Assembly: GCA_963739645.1 (NCBI GenBank)
Contig: CAVUBM010000050.1
Span: 20,539 to 84,538 of the forward strand
Length of the DNA: 64,000 nucleotides
Source: JASHPR01 sp963739645
Lineage (GTDB): Bacteria; Actinomycetota; Actinomycetes; Streptosporangiales; Streptosporangiaceae
Direction of reading: 5' to 3'
This document shows positions 8,933 through 17,970 of this stretch, one piece after another. Position 1 is the stretch's first letter. The number at the start of each line of letters is the position of its first letter. The notes under the pieces were generated by a model, which was not told the DNA's origin, did no database searches, and saw nothing but the letters and a program-made list of their open reading frames with translations. Made by a program: the position numbers and the translations under genes.

Positions 8933-9053
8933 CCTCGGGGGAACGATCCCCCAGACCCCGAGTGCCATCCGCTCGGGTCGGCCAAGGCCGGCCGTCGCGG
9001 CTGGCACCGGCTCCACCGGGACGATGGCCGTCGCGGCTGGCAGCATCCCGAGT
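8932..9053 (+). repeat. Dispersed palindromic repeat, copy 2
   Basis: The core is GGGGGA-ACGA-TCCCCC preceded by CCTC; note that both arms carry the compensating change A/T, keeping the stem paired. The tail contains GGCCGGCCGTCGCGGCTGGC, shared almost exactly with the copy at 37548. It begins at the stop codon of tsaD and ends at the groES promoter, so it could also act as the tsaD terminator. Confidence 0.75.
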
Positions 9054-9079
9054 TGACTCGGCCGTCTGCTGCGGATAAT
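9053..9079 (+). promoter_or_regulatory. Vegetative-type promoter of groESL
   Basis: TTGACT (9053-9058) and GATAAT (9074-9079) resemble a housekeeping -35/-10 pair, although the 15-bp spacing is short. The predicted start point lies at or just before the CIRCE operator, which is the arrangement needed for HrcA repression. Confidence 0.55.
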
Positions 9080-9087
9080 GTTCCGAA

Positions 9088-9114
9088 CTGGCACTCAGTG
9101 CAGTAGAGTGCTAA
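9088..9114. promoter_or_regulatory. CIRCE operator (HrcA binding site)
   Basis: CTGGCACTC - 9 nt - GAGTGCTAA matches the consensus TTAGCACTC-N9-GAGTGCTAA with two mismatches, both in the left arm. It lies about 100 bp upstream of groES. CIRCE is the operator of the heat-shock repressor HrcA; no hrcA gene is in this window, so the repressor must be encoded elsewhere. Confidence 0.93.
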
Positions 9115-9213
9115 TGCGACGAGGTTGGTCTGGCACCCGCGACGGCAGGCCGCCATGGTCGCCCTCTCTAGTAATTTTCGCAGCTAACCCTTTCCGGAGG
9201 GGGAGGTCAGATC

Positions 9214-9525
9214 GTGACGACCGCCACCAAGGTTGTTCTCAAGCCGCTCGAGGACCGGATTGTGGTGCGCCCGCTCGAGGCCGAGCAGACCACCGCATCC
9301 GGGCTGGTCATCCCGGACACCGCCAAGGAGAAGCCCCAGGAGGGCGAAGTCCTCGCGGTTGGGCCGGGCCGGTTCGACGACGCTGGAGCCAAGCGCGTCC
9401 CGATGGACGTGAAGGTCGGCGACATCGTGCTGTACAGCAAGTACGGCGGCACCGAGGTCAAGTACACGGGCGAGGAGTACCTGGTGCTCTCCGCCCGCGA
9501 TGTGCTCGCAGTTATCGAGAAGTAG
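9214..9525 (+). CDS. groES: Co-chaperonin GroES
   Basis: The 103-residue heptameric lid of the GroEL chamber. Family signatures are KPLEDRIVVRPLEAE, the mobile loop TASGLVIPDTAKEKPQEG, and the C-terminal GTEVKYTGEEYLVL. The GTG at 9214 is preceded by a strong GGAGGGGGAGG. Controlled by the CIRCE upstream. A perfect inverted repeat separates it from groEL. Confidence 0.97.
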   Translation: MTTATKVVLKPLEDRIVVRPLEAEQTTASGLVIPDTAKEKPQEGEVLAVGPGRFDDAGAKRVPMDVKVGDIVLYSKYGGTEVKYTGEEYLVLSARDVLAVIEK

Positions 9526-9567
9526 GCGAGCGGATCATCAACCCATGGGCGCGCCCAGCGTGCCCAG

Positions 9568-9607
9568 CACCGCCCCGGGCCGGCCGACCGGCATGCCCGG
9601 GGCGGTG
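9568..9607 (+). terminator. Hairpin between groES and groEL
   Basis: A perfect 13-bp inverted repeat (9568-9580 with 9595-9607) around a 14-nt loop lies in the 127-bp gap between groES and groEL. There is no T-run, so it more likely attenuates transcription or marks an RNA processing site than fully terminates. Confidence 0.6.
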
Positions 9608-9652
9608 GCATGAGACAGCAAACCACCCAGCAACGTAAATCTGAGGTAGTCA

Positions 9653-11269
9653 ATGGCCAAGAGCTTGGAGTTTGACGAGGACGCGCGGCGGGCGCTGGAG
9701 CGCGGTGTCAACCGCCTCGCGGACGCCGTCAAGGTGACGCTGGGCCCTAAGGGCCGCAACGTAGTCATCGACAAGAAGTGGGGAGCCCCCACCATCACCA
9801 ACGACGGCGTGACCGTCGCCCGCGAGATCGAGCTTGAGGACCCGCACGAGAACCTCGGTGCTCAGCTCGCCAAGGAGGTCGCCACCAAGACGAACGACGT
9901 CGCCGGTGACGGAACCACGACCGCGACCGTGCTGGCGCAGGCCATGGTCCACGAGGGCCTGCGTTCGGTCAGCGCCGGGGCTAACCCGATGGCGCTCAAG
10001 CGCGGGATTGACGCCGCGGCCGCGGCGGTGTCGGAGACCCTGCTGAAGTCCGCCCGCGACGTGGAGGAGCGCAGCGAGATCGCCAACGTCGCCACGGTCT
10101 CCGCGCAGGACAGGAAGATCGGCGACATCATCGCCGAGGCCTTCGACAAGGTCGGCAAGGACGGCGTGATCACCGTCGAGGAAGCGCCGACCATGGGGCT
10201 CGAGATTGAGTTCACCGAGGGCATGCAGTTCGACAAGGGCTACATCTCCGCGTACTTCATCACCGACCAGGACCGGATGGAAGCAGTCCTCGAGGACGTG
10301 CACATCCTGCTGCACGGCGGCAAGATCTCGTCGATGGCGGACTTCCTGCCGCTGCTCGAGCAGGTCGCGCAGGGCAAGAAGACGCTGCTGGTGATCGCCG
10401 AGGACGTGGACGGCGAGGCCCTGTCGACGCTGGTCGTCAACAAGATCCGCGGGCTGCTGACCGTGGCCGCCGTGAAGGCGCCCGGCTTCGGCGACCGGCG
10501 CAAGGCGATGCTTGAGGACATGGCCGTGCTGACCGGCGGCAGCGTGGTCAGCGAGGAAGTTGGCCTTAAGCTGGAGAATGTCGGCCTCGAGACGCTGGGG
10601 CACGCCCGCCGCGTGGTGGTGACCAAGGACACCACGACGATCGTGGATGGCGACGGCGAGCAGGAGGCGATCGACGACCGGATCCGCCAGCTTCGCGCCG
10701 AGATCGAGAACTCGGATTCCGACTGGGACCGCGAGAAGCTGCAGGAGCGCGTGGCCAAGCTGTCCGGCGGCGTGTGCGTGCTGCGGGCGGGCGCGGCAAC
10801 CGAGGTGGAGCTCAAGGAGAAGAAGCACCGGCTGGAGGACGCCATCTCGGCGACCCGGGCGGCCATCGAGGAGGGCATCATCCCCGGCGGCGGCAGCGCG
10901 CTGGTGCAGGTCGCACGCGGCCTCGGCGACCTCGGGAAGTCCGGCGACGAGCTGACTGGGGTCAATGTCGTGCGCAGCGCGCTCGAGGCCCCGTGCCGCT
11001 GGATCGCGCAGAACGCGGGGGCCGAGGGCGGCGTGGTGATCAGCGCCGTCGCCGACCTCCCGGCCGGCCACGGGTACAACGCCCAGACGGGCGAGTACGG
11101 CGACCTGATGGCGCAGGGCGTCATCGACCCGGTCAAGGTGACCCGGTCCGCGGTCCAGAATGCGGCGTCCATCGCTGGCATGCTGCTGAGCACGGAGGTC
11201 CTGGTCACGGAGAAGCCGGAGCCTGAGGCGGCCGCGGCGAACGGCCAGGGTCACGGTCACTCGCACTGA
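9653..11269 (+). CDS. groEL: Chaperonin GroEL with His-rich tail
   Basis: The 538-residue chaperonin carries the usual blocks: VTLGPKGRNVVIDKKWGAP, the ATPase motif NDVAGDGTTTATVLAQ, and GGGSALVQ. The C-terminus ends NGQGHGHSH, a His-rich tail typical of the GroEL1 paralogue of actinobacteria, rather than the GGM tail of canonical GroEL. A second groEL with the GGM tail is expected elsewhere in the genome. Co-transcribed with groES and followed by a strong terminator. Confidence 0.96.
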   Translation: MAKSLEFDEDARRALERGVNRLADAVKVTLGPKGRNVVIDKKWGAPTITNDGVTVAREIELEDPHENLGAQLAKEVATKTNDVAGDGTTTATVLAQAMVHEGLRSVSAGANPMALKRGIDAAAAAVSETLLKSARDVEERSEIANVATVSAQDRKIGDIIAEAFDKVGKDGVITVEEAPTMGLEIEFTEGMQFDKGYISAYFITDQDRMEAVLEDVHILLHGGKISSMADFLPLLEQVAQGKKTLLVIAEDVDGEALSTLVVNKIRGLLTVAAVKAPGFGDRRKAMLEDMAVLTGGSVVSEEVGLKLENVGLETLGHARRVVVTKDTTTIVDGDGEQEAIDDRIRQLRAEIENSDSDWDREKLQERVAKLSGGVCVLRAGAATEVELKEKKHRLEDAISATRAAIEEGIIPGGGSALVQVARGLGDLGKSGDELTGVNVVRSALEAPCRWIAQNAGAEGGVVISAVADLPAGHGYNAQTGEYGDLMAQGVIDPVKVTRSAVQNAASIAGMLLSTEVLVTEKPEPEAAAANGQGHGHSH

Positions 11270-11294
11270 CCAGGCCGCTCACGGGGCATCACCG

Positions 11295-11334
11295 GTGCCC
11301 GCGGCCCGCGCTCATGAGCGCGGGCCGCGGGCAC
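11295..11334 (+). terminator. Terminator after groEL
   Basis: A perfect 40-nt palindrome, giving up to 20 base pairs of stem, starts 25 bp after the groEL stop codon. It is followed by a short T-containing stretch (GGACGTTTCT). Confidence 0.85.
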
Positions 11335-11340
11335 GGACGT

Positions 11341-11675
11341 TTCTGACGTAACCACGCCCCGCCAATTCAGCCAATTCCGAAATCCCGCGTTTCGCGGCTT
11401 GCCGCGCTGAAATCATCGGCTGCGGCGGCATTTCCCCAGGTTAATCTCGGTAATGAGAAGCCTTTGAATACATAGAGTAGTCGTGTGATTACGCAACGTT
11501 AGAAGTGGCGTATTTGCTTATCTCCGCGACACATCAATGTGACCTTTCCGTTGCCTCTTTTGATGATGGCTCCTGCCCCTGGCCTGGGCATGATGCCATC
11601 GTGACCGAGGGAAGCAACGTCCGGCCTCTGGCCGCCGCGAGACAGGCAAAGTACCAGCTAGGGCGCGTTAGGCAG
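11341..11675 (+). other. AT-richer leader of the sigma factor gene
   Basis: This stretch between the groEL terminator and the chosen start of the sigma gene is visibly less GC-rich than its neighbours (for example 11441-11560). The sigma-factor frame is open from GTG 11505, but the codon usage before 11676 does not look coding. It probably holds the promoter and leader. No convincing -35/-10 pair could be assigned. Confidence 0.4.
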
Positions 11676-12242
11676 GTGAGTGAGCCAGCCAGCACGCGTG
11701 ACCTGACAGCACGGGCGGCCCGCGGCCACCCGGCAGCGATGGAGGCACTGCTCGAACAGATCCGCCCGATGGTTGTCCGGTACTGCCGGGCCCGCCTGGG
11801 CCAGATAAGCGGCCATTACCATATTGCCGACGACGTGGCCCAGGAAGTATGCATTGCCGTTGTTTCCGCACTTCCCCGCTACCGTGACATGGGCAGGCCG
11901 TTCGCGTCATTCGTGTTCGGGATAGCCTCGCACAAAGTGGCGGACGCCATGAGGAATGCGGCGAGGCTCGCCATCCCCACCGAAGACCTGCCCGACGGGC
12001 CGGATGACCGGCCGGGGCCCGAGGAAACCGTCGTGGCCTACATCGAGGCCGAACGGGCGCGGGCCCTGCTGGCCAGGCTTCCCTCGCACCAGCGGGAGCT
12101 GCTCGTGCTCCGCGTGCTGACCGGCCTGTCCGCCGAGGAGACCGGGCACGCGCTCGGCATGTCACCGGGAGCGGTCCGGGTCGCCCAGCACCGGGCGCTC
12201 GCCAGGCTCCGCGCGATCGCCGGCGAGGAGTGGATCGCCTGA
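11676..12242 (+). CDS. ECF sigma factor, ShbA/SigD type
   Basis: Sigma region 2 is seen as MVVRYCRARLG...DDVAQEVCIAVVSALPRYRD and region 4 as LPSHQRELLVLRVLTGLSAEETGHALGMSPGAVRVAQHRALARLR. The sequence closely resembles mycobacterial SigD and Streptomyces ShbA; ShbA is known to drive transcription of hrdB, the principal sigma factor. Its place between groEL and guaB matches those genomes. No anti-sigma factor is adjacent. The start is uncertain: GTG 11676 gives 188 residues and fits family length; GTG 11601 (213 residues) and GTG 11505 (245 residues) are in frame. Confidence 0.88.
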   Translation: MSEPASTRDLTARAARGHPAAMEALLEQIRPMVVRYCRARLGQISGHYHIADDVAQEVCIAVVSALPRYRDMGRPFASFVFGIASHKVADAMRNAARLAIPTEDLPDGPDDRPGPEETVVAYIEAERARALLARLPSHQRELLVLRVLTGLSAEETGHALGMSPGAVRVAQHRALARLRAIAGEEWIA

Positions 12243-12328
12243 CGGCCAGCGCGGCCGCCGTGCTGCGCACCCCGGAACCCAGCCCCTGCAGGATCCTTGC
12301 TCCCCCGTGGTACGGATCCTTCCCGGAA

Positions 12329-12379
12329 GCCCGCCGGGGCCCATGCTCCCCCCGTCGCATGGGTCCCGGCGCGGCGGGC
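12329..12379 (+). terminator. Imperfect hairpin before guaB
   Basis: Arms at about 12329-12345 and 12358-12379 pair in two blocks (GCCCGCC with GGCGGGC, and GGCCCATG with CATGGG-CC) with an internal loop. It probably ends the sigma-factor transcript. A role as a leader element of guaB cannot be excluded. Confidence 0.45.
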
Positions 12380-12447
12380 CTGCGACCTTGGGGACCGCGG
12401 TGCCACTACGATGAGACATGGCCAGATCCACGCAGCCGGAAGGTGAC

Positions 12448-13938
12448 ATGACCGACGGCGCCAAGTTCGCTCCCCCCGGCCTGACCTTCGACGATGTGCT
12501 GCTGCTGCCCGCCCATTCGGTGATCATGCCGAGCGAGGCAAGCACGTCGGCCGCGCTGAGCCGTCACATCACGCTGCAGGTGCCGCTGGTCTCCGCGGCC
12601 ATGGACACCGTCACCGAGGCCCGGATGGCGATCGCCATGGCGCGCCAGGGCGGCGCGGGCGTGCTGCACCGCAACCTGTCGGTTGAGGACCAGGCGCAGC
12701 AGGTCGACATGGTGAAGCGGTCCGAGGCCGGCATGATCACGAATCCGGTGACCTGCGGCCCCGACGCCACCGTGGCCGACGTCGAGCGGCTGTGCGCGCG
12801 CTACCGCATCTCCGGGGTGCCGGTGACCGGGTCCGACGGGGTCCTGCTCGGCATCGTGACCAACCGCGACATCAGGTTCGAGACCGATCACGAGCGCCGC
12901 GTCGCCGACGTGATGACCCCCATGCCGCTGATCACAGCACCGGTCGGGGTACAGCGGGGCGAGGCGCTGCGCCTGCTCAGCCAGAACAAGGTGGAGAAGC
13001 TCCCGCTGGTCGACCCGTCGGGCCGGCTCCGCGGCCTGATCACCGTCAAGGACTTCACCAAGAGCGAGCGGTTCCCCAGCGCCACCAAGGACCCGGCCGG
13101 GCGGCTGGTCGTGGGCGCCGCCGTGGGCGTGGGCGAGGACGCCAAGCGCCGGGCGCAGGCCCTCACCGACGCGGGCGCCGATTTCCTGGTCGTGGACACC
13201 GCGCACGGCCACGCCCAGGCGGTCATCGACATGATCGGGGAGGTCAAGGCCAACGTGCGGGTCGACGTGATCGGCGGCAACGTCGCCACCCGGGCTGGCG
13301 CCCAGGCGCTCATCGATGCGGGCGCCGACGCGGTGAAGGTGGGCGTGGGCCCGGGCTCAATCTGCACCACCCGGGTCGTGGCCGGGGTCGGCGTCCCGCA
13401 GGTCACCGCGATCTACGAGGCGGCCCGGGCGGCGCGTCCCGCGAACGTCCCTGTCATCGGGGACGGCGGTCTGCAGTACTCGGGCGACATCGCCAAGGCG
13501 ATCGCGGCCGGGGCCGACACCGTGATGCTGGGCAGCCTGCTCGCCGGGTGCGAGGAAGGCCCGGGCGAGATGGTCTTCATCAACGGCAAGCAGTACAAGC
13601 TCTACCGGGGCATGGGCTCGCTCGGGGCCATGCGCAACCCCGAGCGGGGCGGCTCCTACTCGAAGGACAGGTACTTCCAGGACGACGTGCTGCGCGAGGA
13701 CAAGCTGGTTCCCGAGGGCGTGGAGGGCCAGGTGCCCTACCGCGGCCCGCTGGGGGCGGTAGCGGACCAGCTGATCGGCGGGCTGCGCGCGGCCATGGGC
13801 TACTGCGGCGCGCGGACCATCGCCGAGCTGCAGCAGGCCCGGTTCACGCAGATCACCGCTGCCGGGCTGGCCGAGAGCCACCCGCACGACGTCCAGATGG
13901 TCACCGAGGCCCCGAACTACAGCGGAGGGGGACGGTGA
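12448..13938 (+). CDS. guaB: IMP dehydrogenase
   Basis: Oxidises IMP to XMP with NAD+, the first committed step of GMP synthesis. The TIM barrel is interrupted by two CBS domains (about residues 90-205). The catalytic cysteine is in GPGSICTTR (about C306), and the flap and C-terminal motifs are present (GAMRNPERGGSYSKDRYFQ, KLVPEGVEGQVPYRG). ATG 12448 is chosen because GGAAGG lies just upstream; ATG 12418 in the same frame would add ten residues. It is followed after 34 bp by guaB3. Confidence 0.95.
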   Translation: MTDGAKFAPPGLTFDDVLLLPAHSVIMPSEASTSAALSRHITLQVPLVSAAMDTVTEARMAIAMARQGGAGVLHRNLSVEDQAQQVDMVKRSEAGMITNPVTCGPDATVADVERLCARYRISGVPVTGSDGVLLGIVTNRDIRFETDHERRVADVMTPMPLITAPVGVQRGEALRLLSQNKVEKLPLVDPSGRLRGLITVKDFTKSERFPSATKDPAGRLVVGAAVGVGEDAKRRAQALTDAGADFLVVDTAHGHAQAVIDMIGEVKANVRVDVIGGNVATRAGAQALIDAGADAVKVGVGPGSICTTRVVAGVGVPQVTAIYEAARAARPANVPVIGDGGLQYSGDIAKAIAAGADTVMLGSLLAGCEEGPGEMVFINGKQYKLYRGMGSLGAMRNPERGGSYSKDRYFQDDVLREDKLVPEGVEGQVPYRGPLGAVADQLIGGLRAAMGYCGARTIAELQQARFTQITAAGLAESHPHDVQMVTEAPNYSGGGR

Positions 13939-13972
13939 AGGGGGATAAGGCGGCGGGTCGGCGGTGGGGGAC

Positions 13973-15112
13973 GTGACGCAGGTCGAGATCGGGCGCGGGA
14001 AAAGTGGCCGCCGCGCCTACGGGCTGGACGAGATCGGCATCGTCCCGTCGCGCCGGACCAGGCACCCGGAGGAGGTGTCGATCTCCTGGCAGATCGACGC
14101 CTACCGGTTTGAGCTGCCGCTGGTCGTCGCGCCGATGGACAGCGTCGTCTCACCGAAGACCGCGATCGAGATCGGCCGCCTCGGCGGCCTGGCCACGCTC
14201 GACCTCGAGGGCCTGTGGACCAGGTTCGAAGACCCCGAGCCGCTGCTGGCCGAGGCGGCCGGGCTGGACGATGAGGCGGCCACCAGGCGGCTGCAGGAGA
14301 TCTACACCGAGCCGATCAAGGAGGACCTGATCGGGCTCAGGATCGAGGAGGTCAGGGCCGCGGGCGTCACCACGGCGGCGCGGCTGTCGCCGCAGCGCAC
14401 CGTCCGCTACCACAAGGCGGTCCTCGACGCCGGGGCCGACATCTTCGTGATCCGCGGCACCACGGTCTCCGCCGAGCACGTCTCGGGCCAGGCCGAGCCG
14501 CTCAACCTCAAGCAGTTCATCTATGAGCTCGACATCCCGGTCATCGTGGGCGGCTGTGCCACCTACACCGCCGCGCTCCACCTCATGCGGACCGGGGCGG
14601 CCGGGGTGCTGGCCGGCTTCGGCGGCGGGTCGGGGCACACCACCGCGGCCGTGCTCGGCGTGGCGGTGCCGACCGCCACCGTGATCGCCGACGTGGCCGC
14701 CGCCCGCCGGGACTACCTCGACGAATCCGGCGGCCGCTACGTGCACGTGATCGCGGACGGCGGGATGACCCGCAGCGGCGACATCGCGAAGGCGCTGGCG
14801 CTCGGCGCCGACGCGGTGATGGTCGGCTCGCCGTTCGCCCGCGCCGCGCAGGCGCCGGGCCGCGGGTTCCACTGGGGCAGCGAGGCACACCATCCTGACC
14901 TGCCCCGCGGGGCGCGGGTGCAGGTGGGCATGATCGGCACCCTGGAGCAGATCCTGCACGGCCCGTCGACCACCGCCGACGGCTCGATGAACCTGATGGG
15001 AGCCCTGCGCAAGACCATGGCGACGTCTGGCTACTCAGACCTGAAGGAATTCCAGCGGGTCGAAGTGGTGGTGACGTCCAGTGAGTCCCGCCGCTCAGGG
15101 CGTGCCGGCTGA
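13973..15112 (+). CDS. guaB3: GuaB3 family IMP dehydrogenase-related protein
   Basis: An IMPDH-fold protein of about 379 residues without CBS domains. The N-terminus EIGRGKSGRRAYGLDEIGIVPSRRTR is the hallmark of the actinobacterial guaB3 group that lies directly behind guaB. The phosphate-binding loop is visible in VIADGGMTRSGDIAKALALGADAVMVG. The usual catalytic-Cys loop appears in altered form (GGCATYTAALHLMRTGAAGV). Some GuaB3 proteins have IMPDH activity, but the role in actinobacteria is not settled. GTG 13964 in frame is an alternative start. Confidence 0.88.
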   Translation: MTQVEIGRGKSGRRAYGLDEIGIVPSRRTRHPEEVSISWQIDAYRFELPLVVAPMDSVVSPKTAIEIGRLGGLATLDLEGLWTRFEDPEPLLAEAAGLDDEAATRRLQEIYTEPIKEDLIGLRIEEVRAAGVTTAARLSPQRTVRYHKAVLDAGADIFVIRGTTVSAEHVSGQAEPLNLKQFIYELDIPVIVGGCATYTAALHLMRTGAAGVLAGFGGGSGHTTAAVLGVAVPTATVIADVAAARRDYLDESGGRYVHVIADGGMTRSGDIAKALALGADAVMVGSPFARAAQAPGRGFHWGSEAHHPDLPRGARVQVGMIGTLEQILHGPSTTADGSMNLMGALRKTMATSGYSDLKEFQRVEVVVTSSESRRSGRAG

Positions 15113-15147
15113 CCTAGACACCAGCCAGGCCCGGTAGCGTTCTGACC

Positions 15148-16894
15148 GTGATGGCAGGGGCGGGCGTGACGGCAAGGCTGGGACCTGCCCAACGGACTGC
15201 TGCCCTCGCCGCGCTGGCGGACACCGAGCACCAGGTGCTGGTCGTCGGCGGCGGGGTGGTCGGCGCGGGCGTGGCGCTGGACGCGGTCACCCGCGGGCTG
15301 TCTGTCGGCCTGGTGGAGGCGCGGGACTTCGGCTCGGGGACCTCGTCCCGGTCCAGCAAGCTCATCCACGGCGGCCTGCGCTACCTGGAGCAGCTCAACA
15401 TCGGCCTGGTCAGGGAGGCGCTGGGGGAACGCTCGCTGCTGCTGCAGCGGATCGCGCCGCACCTGGTGCACCCGGTCTCGTTCCTGTTCCCGTTCACCCA
15501 CCACGCCTGGGAGCGGGCGTACGTCGGCGCCGGGGTCAGCGCCTACGACCTGCTCGGGTTCTCGCTCGGCCAGACCAGGGGCCTGCCCCGGCATCACCAG
15601 CTGACCCGCCGCGGGGCACTGCGCATCGCCCCGGCGCTGAAGCGGTCCGCCCTCACCGGTGCGCTGGTCTACTGGGACGCGCAAGTCGACGACGCCCGCT
15701 ACGTGATGACCCTGGTCCGCACCGCTGCCGGGTACGGCGCGCACGCGGCGTCACGGACCCAGGTCACCGGCTTCCTGCGGGAGGGGGAGCGGGTGACCGG
15801 CGTGCGGGCCGTGGACCTCGAATCCGGGGCCGAGCTGGAGATCCGGGCCCAGCAGGTGGTCAACGCGACCGGGGTGTGGACCGACGAGACGCAGGCCATG
15901 GTCGGCGGCCGCGGCACGATCAACGTCCGGGCCTCCAAGGGCGTGCACCTGGTGGTGCCCAGGGACCGAATCCACTCGACCAGCGGGATCATCCTGCGGA
16001 CCCCGTTCAGCGTGCTGTTCGTCATCCCGTGGGGACGGCACTGGATCATCGGGACCACCGACACCGACTGGTCCCTGGACAAGGCACACCCGGCGGCGAG
16101 CCGGAACGACATCGACTACGTGCTCGGCCAGCTGAACCGGATCCTCGCGGTGCCGCTGACCAGGGACGATGTTGAAGGTGTCTATGCCGGCCTGCGGCCG
16201 CTGCTGGCCGGCGAGTCCGATTCGACGTCGAAGCTGTCGCGCGAGCACACGGTTGCCCATCCGGTGCCGGGCCTGGTGATGATCGCGGGCGGCAAGTACA
16301 CCACGTACCGGCTGATGGCCAGGGACGCGGTGGACGCGGTCGCGCACGGCCTGCCCGGGCGGGTGGCACCGTCCTGCACCGACGTGGTCCCGCTGGCCGG
16401 CGCCGACGGCTACGTGGCGCTGTGGAACGCCAGGTACTCGCTGGCGCATACGTCCGGCCTGCACGTGGCGCGGATCGAGCACCTGCTGCACCGGTACGGG
16501 GCGCTGAGCGGCGAGGTGCTGGACCTGATCGCGGCCGAGCCCAGCCTGCGCATGCCGCTGGCCGGCGCCTGACGACTACCTGCGGGCCGAGGTCGTGTAC
16601 GCGGCCTCGCATGAGGGCGCCCGGCACCTGGACGACGTGCTGGCCCGCCGGACCCACGTGTCGATCGAAACCTGGGACCGCGGGCTGTCGGTGGCCAGCG
16701 AGGCCGCCGGGCTCATGGCCGGCCCGATGCGGTGGAAGTCCCGGCAGGTGGCCCGCGAGGTCGAGAACTACCAGGCCCGCGTGGCGGCCGAGCGGGCCTC
16801 GCAGGACGCCGTGACCGACCAGGACGCGGACGCGATCAGGCTCGGCGCCCCGGACATCGTGCCGGTGGTCAGCAACGGCCTGGTCGGTGCGTGA
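15148..16894 (+). pseudogene. glpD: Glycerol-3-phosphate dehydrogenase GlpD, frameshifted
   Basis: FAD-dependent membrane-associated enzyme that oxidises glycerol-3-phosphate to DHAP. The FAD Rossmann motif VLVVGGGVVGAGVALD (about residues 31-46), SRSSKLIHGGLRYLEQ and IIGTTDTDW are all present. Translation stops at 16572 after RMPLAGA, but the conserved C-terminal domain (DYLRAEVVYAASHEGARHLDD...RRTHVSIE) continues without interruption in the next frame to 16894. One missing base near 16560-16570 explains this. The rejoined length of about 580 residues is normal, so this is a single-base indel, either a real mutation or an assembly error. Confidence 0.88.
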
Positions 16895-16959
16895 GGCGCC
16901 CCGGACGGTGAGCGCGGCCAGGAACAGCCGTCCGGGCCAGGCCCCGTAGACTTCCGGCC

Positions 16960-17964
16960 ATGGCCCGACCCCGCGTGTTCTCCGGCATCCAGCCCACTGC
17001 CGACTCGTTCCATCTCGGCAACTACCTGGGCGCGCTGCGCCAGTGGGTGACGCTGCAGGAGAGCCACGATGCCTTCTACTGCGTGGTCGACATGCACGCG
17101 ATCACCGTGCCGCATGACCCGGCCGCACTCCGCAGCCGGACCAGGGTCGCGGCCGCGCAGCTGCTCGGCGCCGGGCTGGACCCGGACCGCTGCACGGTGT
17201 TCGTGCAAAGCCATGTCCCCGAGCACGCGGAGCTCACCTGGGTGCTCGGCTGCATCACCGGATTCGGTGAGGCCAGCCGGATGGTCCAGTTCAAGGACAA
17301 GTCGGCTAAGGGCGGCGCGGACGCGGCCAGCGTGGGCCTGTTCACCTACCCGATCCTGCAGGCCGCCGACATCCTGCTGTACCAGACCGACGAGGTGCCG
17401 GTGGGCGAGGACCAGCGCCAGCACCTGGAGCTGACCCGGGTCCTGGCCCAGCGGTTCAACCACCGGTTCGGCCAGCTGTTCAAGCTGCCCCGGCCGTACA
17501 TCCTGGCCGAGGTCGCGAAGATCACCGATCTGGACAACCCGACCGCGAAGATGGGCAAGTCGACGTCTTCCCCGCAGGGCATCGTCGACGTGCTGGAGGA
17601 TCCCGCGTCGATCCGCAGGAAGATCAGCCGGGCGGTGACCGACTCCGGCAGCGAGGTCCGCGCCGACGAGGAGGCCAAGCCGGGGGTCACCAACCTGCTG
17701 CGGATCTACTCGGCGCTGACCGGGGAGAGTGTCGCCAGCCTCGAGGAACGCTACGCGGGCGCGGGCTACGGCGCCTTCAAGCGGGACCTGGGCGACGTGG
17801 TGGTGGCGGCGTTCGCGCCGATCAGAGAGCGGACCGAGACGCTGCTCGCCAACGAGGCCGAGCTGGACAAGGTGCTCGCCCACGGGGCCGCCCGGGCCCG
17901 GGAGGTGGCCGGCCCGACCATGGCCGCCGTGCGTGACAAGATCGGCTTCCTGGCCGCCACCTAA
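16960..17964 (+). CDS. trpS: Tryptophanyl-tRNA synthetase
   Basis: Class I aminoacyl-tRNA synthetase of 334 residues. The HIGH-like motif is FHLGNYLG (about residues 18-25) with GIQPTADS before it, and the KMSKS loop is KMGKSTSS (about residue 197). It is a bacterial short-form TrpRS. The stop lies 6 bp from that of the convergent carboxypeptidase gene, leaving no room for a separate terminator. Confidence 0.96.
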   Translation: MARPRVFSGIQPTADSFHLGNYLGALRQWVTLQESHDAFYCVVDMHAITVPHDPAALRSRTRVAAAQLLGAGLDPDRCTVFVQSHVPEHAELTWVLGCITGFGEASRMVQFKDKSAKGGADAASVGLFTYPILQAADILLYQTDEVPVGEDQRQHLELTRVLAQRFNHRFGQLFKLPRPYILAEVAKITDLDNPTAKMGKSTSSPQGIVDVLEDPASIRRKISRAVTDSGSEVRADEEAKPGVTNLLRIYSALTGESVASLEERYAGAGYGAFKRDLGDVVVAAFAPIRERTETLLANEAELDKVLAHGAARAREVAGPTMAAVRDKIGFLAAT

Positions 17965-17970
17965 CCTGGG

